From contig NZ_JBAYTI010000002.1 in the NCBI RefSeq assembly GCF_041675725.1, positions 26,052 to 90,051 of the forward strand: a stretch of DNA of 64,000 nucleotides, read 5' to 3'. Below are positions 32,688 to 40,320 of the stretch, piece by piece (positions within the stretch are counted from its first letter, which is position 1; every line of letters begins with the position of its first letter). The notes under the pieces are model-generated. The model made no database searches and was not told where the DNA came from. It saw only the letters and a list, made by a program, of their open reading frames with translations. Made by a program: the position numbers and the translations under genes. This stretch comes from Castellaniella sp041675725 (lineage in GTDB: Bacteria > Pseudomonadota > Gammaproteobacteria > Burkholderiales > Burkholderiaceae_B).

Positions 32688-33881
32688 ATGATCCTCAGCA
32701 GTCGATGGTCAGGTCGCAGCATGCGCCTTCTGATTCTGGTGGTGTTGCTAGGCCTGTCCGCCTGTGGCCGCGAGGCGCCCCAGGCACCCGCCGGCATGAA
32801 GATCCCCGTGAGCGTGATCGAGCTGCAACCCCAGGCCACGCAGATCACGACCGATCTCCCAGGGCGTGTCCTGGCCATCGAAGACGCCGAGATCCGGGCG
32901 CGCGTCACGGGCATCGTGAAGTCCATCAATTTCGACCAGGGCAGCGTGGTCAAGGCGGGTCAGCTGCTGTTCGTGATTGACCCGGCGCCGTACCAGGCGG
33001 CTCGCGACCAGGCCGCAGCACAGCTCCAGAACGCCCAGGCTGCGGACCTCTCTGCGCGCCTGCTCGAACAGCGCTATGCCAAGCTGATCAAAAACCATGC
33101 CATCAGCCAGCAGGATTTCGACAATGCCCAGGCCCAGGCCCGCCAGGCCTCGGCCGCGGTGGCCGCCGCGCAGGCCGCCCTCGATGCGGCCGAAATCGAC
33201 CTGGGGTATACCCAGGTGACCTCGCCCATCGACGGTCGCATCGGCAAAGCCCAGGTCACCGTCGGGGCCCTGGTCAGTGCCTCTTCGGCCACGACTCTCG
33301 CGGTCGTGCACCGCTTCAACGAGGTCTACGTCGACATCACCCAGCCGGTGTCCGAACTCGCCACCTTGCGCAACCAGATCGCCCGTGGCGAGATTCGCCC
33401 CGATTCGCAGGGCAATTCCCGCGTGACGATCCTGCTGGGCGATGGCCAGCCCTACGAGCACGCGGGCACGCTGCTTTTTTCCGGGATTGCCGTGGATCCG
33501 GGTACCGGTCAGGTCAACCTCAGGGCCCTGTTCCCCAATCCCGAAGAAACGCTCCTGCCTGGGCTCTACGTCCGCGTGTTGCTGGATCAGGGCTCGGATG
33601 ACCAGGCATTGGTGGTCCCTCAGCAAGCCATCTTGCGCACTCCAGATGGCAACAGTACGGTGGTGCTGGTGCAAGATGACAAGGCGGCCTATGTGCCCGT
33701 CCAGCTGGGCCCTCGCTCGGGGGGCGGCTACGTCGTATACAAAGGGTTGAAAGCGGGCGATCAGCTCGTCGTGGCGGGTTTTCAGAAGATCCGACCCGGG
33801 GCGCCCGTGCAGCCCACGCCCTGGAAGGATCCGGCAGCCGGCTCGGGTCAAAACGACGCGACCAGCCAGCCAGCCGGCTGA
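32688..33881 (+). CDS. RND efflux periplasmic adaptor, lipoprotein
   Basis: A 397-residue membrane fusion protein joining an RND pump to an outer-membrane channel. Lipobox LLGLSAC with the Cys near residue 23; lipoyl/barrel-sandwich halves at about 60-90 and 180-215 flanking an alpha-helical hairpin rich in Ala/Gln (AAAQLQNAQAADLSARLLEQ); beta-barrel domain from about 225. It resembles AcrA/MexA. A TATACT hexamer at 32648-32653 could be a -10 element but has no good -35. No TetR-type repressor gene is adjacent. Confidence 0.93.
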   Translation: MILSSRWSGRSMRLLILVVLLGLSACGREAPQAPAGMKIPVSVIELQPQATQITTDLPGRVLAIEDAEIRARVTGIVKSINFDQGSVVKAGQLLFVIDPAPYQAARDQAAAQLQNAQAADLSARLLEQRYAKLIKNHAISQQDFDNAQAQARQASAAVAAAQAALDAAEIDLGYTQVTSPIDGRIGKAQVTVGALVSASSATTLAVVHRFNEVYVDITQPVSELATLRNQIARGEIRPDSQGNSRVTILLGDGQPYEHAGTLLFSGIAVDPGTGQVNLRALFPNPEETLLPGLYVRVLLDQGSDDQALVVPQQAILRTPDGNSTVVLVQDDKAAYVPVQLGPRSGGGYVVYKGLKAGDQLVVAGFQKIRPGAPVQPTPWKDPAAGSGQNDATSQPAG

Positions 33882-33905
33882 CGGCGTCCTTTATCGCGAG
33901 CATTC

Positions 33906-36900
33906 ATGCCTCAGTTTTTCATCGACAGACCGATTTTTGCCTGGGTAGTGGCCTTGGGTATTGCCCTGGCCGGCTTGTTGGCGATTCCCAACATGCCCGT
34001 GTCGCAGTACCCAGAGGTCGCCCCGCCGACGGTCAATATCAATGCCACCTATCCTGGGGCGTCGGCCACCGAAGTCTCCACCAGCGTTTCGAGCATCATC
34101 GAAAACGAACTCAACGGCGCACAGGGCTTGCTGTACTACGAGTCCGTCAGCGACAGCAATGGCCAGGCACAGATCACGGTGACCTTCGAATCGGGCACCG
34201 ATCCCGACATGGCCCAGGTCGACGTGCAAAATCGCCTGTCCAACGCGTCCGCCCGGTTGCCGTCGGCCGTGATGCAGCAGGGCCTGAAGGTCAGTCAGTC
34301 CAACTCCGGCTTCCTCATGGTGGTCACGGTGTCATCCACCGACGGCTCTCTGGGGCAGGATGAACTCGCCGACTACATCACCCGCAACATCCAGAACCCC
34401 ATGTCGCGCATCAAGGGGGTGGGGAAATTCCAGCTCTTTGCCTCCAGCCGGGCCATGCGGGTCTGGGTCGATCCACAGAAACTGGTTGGCTACAACCTCA
34501 GCATGGGGGACATCAACCAGGCCATCACGCGTCAGAATATGGTGATATCGGGCGGGGCGCTTGGGTCGCCACCCAACCCCAGCTCGCAGCAGGTGTCCAT
34601 CCCCCTGCTGGTCCAGGGCGAGCTCGACTCCCCAGAGGAATTCGGCAACATCATTCTGCGGGCCAACATGGACGGGTCCTCCGTTCGCATCCACGACGTG
34701 GCCCGGGTCGAATTGGGTTCGGACAATTACCAGTTCGGCTCGCGGCTCAATGGCAAGCCCACCGCGGCTTTTGCGCTGTCGCTGACACCGACCGCAAACG
34801 CCCTGGAAACCGCGCAGTTGTCCAAAGCCAAAATGAAAGAACTGGCTGCCTTCTTTCCAGACAACATCGAGTACGCGATTCCGTACGACACCTCGCCCTA
34901 TGTCGAGACGTCGATCGAACAGGTGGTGCACACCTTGTTCGAGGCGATGGTGCTGGTGTTCGTGGTCATGTTCATATTCTTGCAGAACGTTCGCTATACC
35001 CTGATCCCGGCCCTGGTGGTGCCAGTGGCGATACTGGGGGCTTTTGCCGTCATGCTGGCGTTGGGGTTCACGATCAACGTACTGACCATGTTCGCCATGG
35101 TACTGGCGATCGGGATCCTGGTCGATGACGCCATCGTCGTGGTCGAGAACGTCGAGCGGATCATGGTCGAGGAAGGCCTGCCCCCCAAAGAGGCCACCAA
35201 AAAGGCCATGCCACAGATCAGCGGCGCCATCGTCGGCATCACGCTGGTCCTGACCACGGTATTCCTGCCCCTGGCATTCATGTCGGGCTCCGTGGGCATC
35301 ATCTATCGCCAGTTTTCGGTGGCGATGGCCGTATCCATCCTGTTTTCCGCATTCCTCGCGCTCAGCTTCACACCGGCCCTGTGCGCGACCATCCTCAAGC
35401 CCATTCCAAAGGGCGCGCACGCCAGCAAGGGCGGGGTATTTGGCTGGTTCAACCGTTCGTTCGAACGGGTCACCCACGGCTACACGCGGTGGGTGGCGCG
35501 CAGCCTGACGCGCGGCCTGCGCATGATGCTGCTGTTCGTCATCCTGGTCGGGGTGCTGGGCTGGATGTACATGCGCCTGCCGACCTCGTTCCTGCCCGAG
35601 GAAGACCAGGGCTATGTGATCGCCAACATCGAGCTGCCATCGGGGGCGACCTCCAACCGCACCATCGGCATCATCGAGCAGGTCGAGCAGTATTTCATGC
35701 ACCTGCCGCAAGTCGAGAACATCATCACCGTGCAAGGTTTCAGCTTCAACGGCAATGGCCTGAACGCGGCGATCGCATTCGTGCCGCTCAAACCGTTCGA
35801 AGACCGCAAGGGGCCCGTCAATTCCGCCCAGACCATTTCCGCGGAGGCCATGGGCAAGCTGATGTTCGGCCTGCCGGATGCCATGGTCGTCTCGATCATC
35901 CCGCCGGCCATTTCTTCCCTGGGCAATGCATCAGGCTTCGATCTGCGTCTCGAAGATCGCAGCGGTGTGGGCCAGGACACCCTCCAGGCGGCTGCCCAGC
36001 AGTTGTTGATGCTCGCTTCGCAAAGCCCCATCCTGACCCAGACCCGCATCACGGGCCTGGGGCCTGGGCCCCAGTTGCGGGTGCAGATCGACCGCAACAA
36101 GGTCGCCGCCATGGGGGTCGATTTCGCCGAGGTGGCCCAATTGGTGGCGACGGCCATCGGCTCTTCCTACATCACCAAGTTCACGAACCAGGGCTGGGTG
36201 CAGAATGTCTGGGTGCAGGCCGAACCGGCGGCCCGCATGCACCCAGACGACATCCTGCAGCTCAATGCACGCAACGGGCAAGGTGAAATGGTGCCCCTGT
36301 CGTCATTCGTCACGCTCGAATGGACACAAGGCCCGGTCCAGGTGGTGCGTTACAATGGCTACGAATCCGTTCGCATTGGCGGTTCTGCGGCACCGGGCTA
36401 TTCATCGGGGCAGGCCATGGCCGAAATGGAACGCCTCATTACCGAGCTGTCCCCGGGGCTGGGCTACGAATGGACAGGCCTTTCATTCCAGGAAATCGAG
36501 GCAGGAAATCAATCGGCCATCCTGTTGGGCCTGTCGGTGCTGGTGGTGTTCATGGTGCTGGCGGCGCTGTACGAAAGCTGGGCCATTCCGTTGTCCGTCA
36601 TGCTGGCCGTGCCGCTGGGTATGCTGGGTGCCGTTCTGCTCAGCGCGCTCATGGGGAAATCGAACGACGTGTATTTTCAGGTCGGGATGGTTACGGTCAT
36701 CGGCCTGTCCGCCAAGAATGCCATCCTGATCGTCGAATTTGCCAAAGATATGTATGCCAGTGGTGCCAGTCTGATCGATTCTGCGGTGGAAGCGTCCCGC
36801 CTGCGGTTCAGGCCGATCCTCATGACGTCCTTTGCGTTCATTCTGGGGGTGCTGCCCCTGGTGCTGGCGACCGGGGCGGGTGCGGCCAGCCAGAATGCGG

Positions 36901-37073
36901 TGGGCCTGGGCGTGCTGGGCGGCATGCTGGCCGCCACGCCGCTGGCCGTGCTGTTCGTGCCCACATTCTTTGTGGTGATATTGAAATTGTTCAAGACCAA
37001 ACCCAAACTGCTGGGTCACGCGCCACCCCATATCTCGGTGGCCGACAGCGGGCATTCCGGAGACTCCTCATGA
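33906..37073 (+). CDS. RND multidrug efflux pump (AcrB/MexB type)
   Basis: A 1055-residue HAE1-family proton/drug antiporter of the inner membrane. N-terminal MPQFFIDRPIFAWVVALGIA is typical; the proton-relay aspartates appear in GILVDDAIVVVENVERI (TM4) and the relay lysine in GLSAKNAILIVEFAKD (TM10). Two large periplasmic loops lie between TM1-2 and TM7-8. Length matches AcrB (1049). The stop overlaps the outer-membrane gene (ATGA). The substrate range cannot be read from sequence. Confidence 0.96.
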   Translation: MPQFFIDRPIFAWVVALGIALAGLLAIPNMPVSQYPEVAPPTVNINATYPGASATEVSTSVSSIIENELNGAQGLLYYESVSDSNGQAQITVTFESGTDPDMAQVDVQNRLSNASARLPSAVMQQGLKVSQSNSGFLMVVTVSSTDGSLGQDELADYITRNIQNPMSRIKGVGKFQLFASSRAMRVWVDPQKLVGYNLSMGDINQAITRQNMVISGGALGSPPNPSSQQVSIPLLVQGELDSPEEFGNIILRANMDGSSVRIHDVARVELGSDNYQFGSRLNGKPTAAFALSLTPTANALETAQLSKAKMKELAAFFPDNIEYAIPYDTSPYVETSIEQVVHTLFEAMVLVFVVMFIFLQNVRYTLIPALVVPVAILGAFAVMLALGFTINVLTMFAMVLAIGILVDDAIVVVENVERIMVEEGLPPKEATKKAMPQISGAIVGITLVLTTVFLPLAFMSGSVGIIYRQFSVAMAVSILFSAFLALSFTPALCATILKPIPKGAHASKGGVFGWFNRSFERVTHGYTRWVARSLTRGLRMMLLFVILVGVLGWMYMRLPTSFLPEEDQGYVIANIELPSGATSNRTIGIIEQVEQYFMHLPQVENIITVQGFSFNGNGLNAAIAFVPLKPFEDRKGPVNSAQTISAEAMGKLMFGLPDAMVVSIIPPAISSLGNASGFDLRLEDRSGVGQDTLQAAAQQLLMLASQSPILTQTRITGLGPGPQLRVQIDRNKVAAMGVDFAEVAQLVATAIGSSYITKFTNQGWVQNVWVQAEPAARMHPDDILQLNARNGQGEMVPLSSFVTLEWTQGPVQVVRYNGYESVRIGGSAAPGYSSGQAMAEMERLITELSPGLGYEWTGLSFQEIEAGNQSAILLGLSVLVVFMVLAALYESWAIPLSVMLAVPLGMLGAVLLSALMGKSNDVYFQVGMVTVIGLSAKNAILIVEFAKDMYASGASLIDSAVEASRLRFRPILMTSFAFILGVLPLVLATGAGAASQNAVGLGVLGGMLAATPLAVLFVPTFFVVILKLFKTKPKLLGHAPPHISVADSGHSGDSS

Positions 37074-38533
37074 CTGCTTTTGGCTTGCGGCCGGTATGCG
37101 TGCTGGGGCTGAGCCTGGCCCTGGCCGCCTGCTCCCTGGCACCTGTCTATGAACGACCCGAGGCACCCGTTCCTGGGCACTTTCCCGGCGGTGGTGCTGG
37201 GCAGGCCAGCGCCACCGACCTGCCTGCCTGGCAAGACTTCTTCCTCGATCCGCGGTTGCAGGCCCTGATCGAGCTCGCCCTCGAAAACAACCGCGACCTG
37301 CGCGTGGCCATCGGGCGGGTCGAAGAAGCCCGCGCCCAGTTCGGCATTGCCGATAGTGCACGCCTGCCCACCATCGGCGCACAAGGGTCCGGCCAGATCA
37401 CTCGCTCGCCGGCCGACATGCGCGCCGGGGGGGCCGATGCCAAATCGGTCAGCCGCAGCTACTCTGCGGGCATCGGGATTCCGGCCTTTGAATTGGATTT
37501 CTTCGGCCGGGTGCGCAATCTCAGCGAAGCGGCCTACCAGCAGTACCTGTCTACCGAAGAAGCCCGGCGCACCGTACAACTGGCTCTCATCGCGCAAATG
37601 GCCGAGGCGTATTTCACGCTGCGATCAGGCCTGGCCATGCAGGCCCTCACCGAACAGACCCTGAAGGCGCGACAGGGCACGCTCGACTTGGTCCAGGCCC
37701 GGTTCGACGTCGGGGTCGCCTCGGATCTCGATCTCGCGCAGGCCCAATTACAGCGCGACACCGTCATGGCCGACCTGGTCGCTGCGGAACGCAACATCGC
37801 ACTGGCCAATAATGCGCTGCAGCTGATCCTGGGCAAGCCCGTTCCAGAAGACCTGCCCGAACCGCTGGTCTATGGGCGCGACCAACTGCTCGAACGCATT
37901 CCGGCCGGCTTGCCTTCGCAACTGCTGGAGCGCCGTCCCGACATCATCGGCGCCGAGCATGACCTCAAAGCGGCCAATGCCCAGATCGGCGCGGCGCGCG
38001 CGGCGTTCTTCCCAAACATCTCGCTGACCGGGCTGCTGGGGTTTGCCAGCCCTGAACTCAGCGCGCTCCTGGGCAGCAGCCACAAATATTGGCAATTTTC
38101 ACCTCAGATCAGCCTGCCGCTGTTCTCCGGGGGGATTCGCGGCGGCCTGGACCTCGCCAAGGCGCGCGAGCACGTCGCGGTCGCCAACTACGAGAAGACG
38201 ATACAAACCGCCTTCCGCGAAGTGGCCGACGGCCTCGCCGGCGAGGCCACCTATGGGCGTCAGCTCGATGCCTTGCGGGCGTCCGAGGCGTCCGCCCTGA
38301 AAGCCCTGAACCTTTCCGAAATCCGTTATGAAACCGGCGTGGACAGCTTCCTGCAGGTACAAACGGCACAAATCGGCCTGTATGGGGTTCAGCAGCAATT
38401 TATTGCCCTGGGCACCGCGGCGCTGTTCAACCGGGTGGCCTTGTACAAGGCACTGGGCGGCGGGTGGTCCGCACAGGATCTCGCGGCCGAAGGCCCGGCA
38501 GACCAGGCATCCAACCCACCCAAGGAGTCCTGA
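37070..38533 (+). CDS. Outer-membrane efflux lipoprotein (OprM/NodT family)
   Basis: A 487-residue TolC-like channel protein with lipobox LALAACSLAPVYERPE (Cys near residue 22). Two OEP repeats: about 60-270 (LIELALENNRDLRVAIGRVE) and 275-465 (LLERRPDIIGAEHDLKAANA ... FFPNISLTGLLG). The family-typical FELDFFGRVRN and RYETGVDSFLQVQTAQ are present. Third gene of the tripartite pump; its TGA shares bases with the pdxJ ATG (TGATG). Confidence 0.94.
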   Translation: MTAFGLRPVCVLGLSLALAACSLAPVYERPEAPVPGHFPGGGAGQASATDLPAWQDFFLDPRLQALIELALENNRDLRVAIGRVEEARAQFGIADSARLPTIGAQGSGQITRSPADMRAGGADAKSVSRSYSAGIGIPAFELDFFGRVRNLSEAAYQQYLSTEEARRTVQLALIAQMAEAYFTLRSGLAMQALTEQTLKARQGTLDLVQARFDVGVASDLDLAQAQLQRDTVMADLVAAERNIALANNALQLILGKPVPEDLPEPLVYGRDQLLERIPAGLPSQLLERRPDIIGAEHDLKAANAQIGAARAAFFPNISLTGLLGFASPELSALLGSSHKYWQFSPQISLPLFSGGIRGGLDLAKAREHVAVANYEKTIQTAFREVADGLAGEATYGRQLDALRASEASALKALNLSEIRYETGVDSFLQVQTAQIGLYGVQQQFIALGTAALFNRVALYKALGGGWSAQDLAAEGPADQASNPPKES

Positions 38534-39258
38534 TGGAATTGGGCGTCAATATCGATCACGTCGCCACCTTGCGTCAGCAGCGCCTGGTGTCCTATCCAGA
38601 TCCCCTGCAGGCCGCCTTGCGCGCAGAAGAGGCAGGGGCCGATCTCATCACGCTGCATTTGCGCGAAGACCGCCGGCATATCCAGGATGCCGACGTGTAT
38701 GCGATTCGTGCCGTCTTGCGCACGCGCATGAACCTCGAATGTGCCATCACGCCCGAGATGCTGGCCATCGCGTGCGACGTCCAACCCCAGGATGTCTGCC
38801 TGGTGCCCGAACACCGGCTCGAACTCACCACCGAAGGCGGGCTGGATGTCGTGTCACGCACAGCCGAGGTCGAATCCGCCGTGCGGCGCCTGCACGAAGC
38901 CGGCATCCGGGTGTCTCTGTTCATCGACCCCGAAGCCAGCCAGATCCAGGCCGCCGTCCGATGCGGGGCCCATATCATCGAGTTGCATACGGGCGCCTAT
39001 GCCGATGCGCCGGATTCACCGGCGCGCGCCGCCGAGCTCGAGCGCTTGCGCCAAGCGATTGCCGTGGCCGTGGGCGAAGGCCTCAGGGTCAACGCGGGGC
39101 ATGGCCTGCACTACGACAACGTGCAAGCGGTCGCAGCCTTGCCCGGCATCGCCGAACTGAACATTGGCCATGCCATCGTCGCGCAGGCCGTGTTCGATGG
39201 CTGGGGACCCGCCATACGGCGCATGAAGGCGCTTATGATCCAGGCGAAGTCCGCCTGA
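38533..39258 (+). CDS. pdxJ: Pyridoxine 5'-phosphate synthase
   Basis: Condenses 1-deoxy-D-xylulose 5-phosphate with 3-amino-2-oxopropyl phosphate to give pyridoxine 5'-phosphate. 241 residues, TIM barrel; conserved LGVNIDHVATLRQQR at the N-terminus, catalytic Glu in NLECAITPEM, and AGHGLHYDNV ... LNIGHAIVAQAVF at the C-terminus. The frame is open upstream, but the ATG at 38533 gives the family's exact N-terminus and couples it to the efflux channel gene. In many proteobacteria pdxJ sits beside recO instead. Confidence 0.96.
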   Translation: MELGVNIDHVATLRQQRLVSYPDPLQAALRAEEAGADLITLHLREDRRHIQDADVYAIRAVLRTRMNLECAITPEMLAIACDVQPQDVCLVPEHRLELTTEGGLDVVSRTAEVESAVRRLHEAGIRVSLFIDPEASQIQAAVRCGAHIIELHTGAYADAPDSPARAAELERLRQAIAVAVGEGLRVNAGHGLHYDNVQAVAALPGIAELNIGHAIVAQAVFDGWGPAIRRMKALMIQAKSA

Positions 39259-39274
39259 TGCGGGAGATGTATCC

Positions 39275-39859
39275 ATGAATCCAATACTGGACGCCTTGCT
39301 CAGCCGCCAATCCGTCAAGTTCGTACAGGCGCCAGGACCCACCGCAGAACAGCTCGACCTGATCCTGCAGGCCGCCATGCGGGCACCGGATCACGGCGCC
39401 ATACGGCCCTGGCGTTTCAGGCTGATACGCCAGGAACACGTACCGGCTCTGGTCGATCTGGCGATCCGTGCCGGCCTGGCGGCGGGTAAACCCATGCCCG
39501 ACTTCAAGATCCAGAAATGGCGCACGTGGCTGTCCAAGGTGCCGCTGGTGATCGCCATCGGTTGCCGGCCGGATCCCACTGGCCGGATCCGCGAGCAAGA
39601 AAGCCTTCTGTCCGTGGGTACCGCGGTCATGAACATGCTCAATGCCACCCATGCCCTGGGGCTGGCGGGCTTCTGGAGCACGGGCATGGGCACGTATCTC
39701 GACGGGGTTGCCGAGGCCCTTGGGTTCGATGCGCTGGATGAACGCTTCATGGGCTACTTGGCCCTGGGGACCCCCATTCAGCAGCCCGAACCGGTTGCGC
39801 GGCCGGATTACAGCGACTTCGTGTCCGAGTGGCAGTTCGACGCTGAAATCTCTGCCTGA
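39275..39859 (+). CDS. Nitroreductase family protein (YdjA-like)
   Basis: A 194-residue FMN-dependent oxidoreductase fold. The FMN-phosphate-binding SRQSVKFV (Arg-x-Ser type), RAPDHGAIRPWRFRLI and GLAGFWSTGMGTYLDGV match the YdjA subgroup, compact nitroreductases with unknown physiological substrate. It follows pdxJ by 16 bases and its end overlaps the convergent cueR gene by 52 bases. Confidence 0.88.
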   Translation: MNPILDALLSRQSVKFVQAPGPTAEQLDLILQAAMRAPDHGAIRPWRFRLIRQEHVPALVDLAIRAGLAAGKPMPDFKIQKWRTWLSKVPLVIAIGCRPDPTGRIREQESLLSVGTAVMNMLNATHALGLAGFWSTGMGTYLDGVAEALGFDALDERFMGYLALGTPIQQPEPVARPDYSDFVSEWQFDAEISA

Positions 39860-40320
39860 GCCTCGCCGCAGACGGCCTGGCCCTCTTGAAGCCCTTCCAG
39901 TATCGGACACTCGGGGCGCGCATCACCATGGCAGCGCTGGGCCAGGTTGCGCAATGAGGCGGCCATGCTCTGCAGCATCGCAGCCTTGTGTTCCAGCGCC
40001 TCGATGTGCGCCAGGGCCAGGCGCTTGACTTCAGCGCTGGCGCGTTGCTGGTCGTGCCAAAGATCCGTCAGCGCCCTGATCTGTTTCAGCGAGAAACCCA
40101 ATTCGCGTGCACTGCGTATGAAGATCAGGGCATGCAGGTCATTGGGGCCATATTGACGATAACCTGCCTCCGAGCGCCCCTGCGGGCTGAACAGCCCATA
40201 CTGTTCGTAGTACCGGATCATTTTCGGGCTGAGGCCTGTGCGTTTGGCCGCTTCGCCGATCGACCATGGCCCGTGGCCGGCCGAACGCTCCAGCGGCGGC
40301 TGGTGTGTGGGTTCAGACAT
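39808..40320 (-). CDS. cueR: CueR-type MerR-family copper-responsive activator
   Basis: A 170-residue MerR-family regulator. N-terminal helix-turn-helix and wing (WSIGEAAKRTGLSPKMIRYY ... GYRQYGPNDLHALIFIRSAR), a dimerisation helix, and the metal loop CHGDARPECPIL, a C-x7-C pair matching the Cu(I)/Ag(I)-binding cysteines of CueR. About 25 extra residues precede the HTH and about 30 follow the metal loop. It starts inside the last codons of copA (8-base overlap), so the copA promoter also drives it, giving autoregulation. Confidence 0.88.
   Translation of the reverse strand: MSEPTHQPPLERSAGHGPWSIGEAAKRTGLSPKMIRYYEQYGLFSPQGRSEAGYRQYGPNDLHALIFIRSARELGFSLKQIRALTDLWHDQQRASAEVKRLALAHIEALEHKAAMLQSMAASLRNLAQRCHGDARPECPILEGLQEGQAVCGEAQAEISASNCHSDTKSL

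Noticed and set aside
34332..35735. 467-codon leftward open frame opposite the RND pump gene
   Set aside because: Composition is dominated by His, Asp and Gln from reversed hydrophobic codons; no family resemblance.
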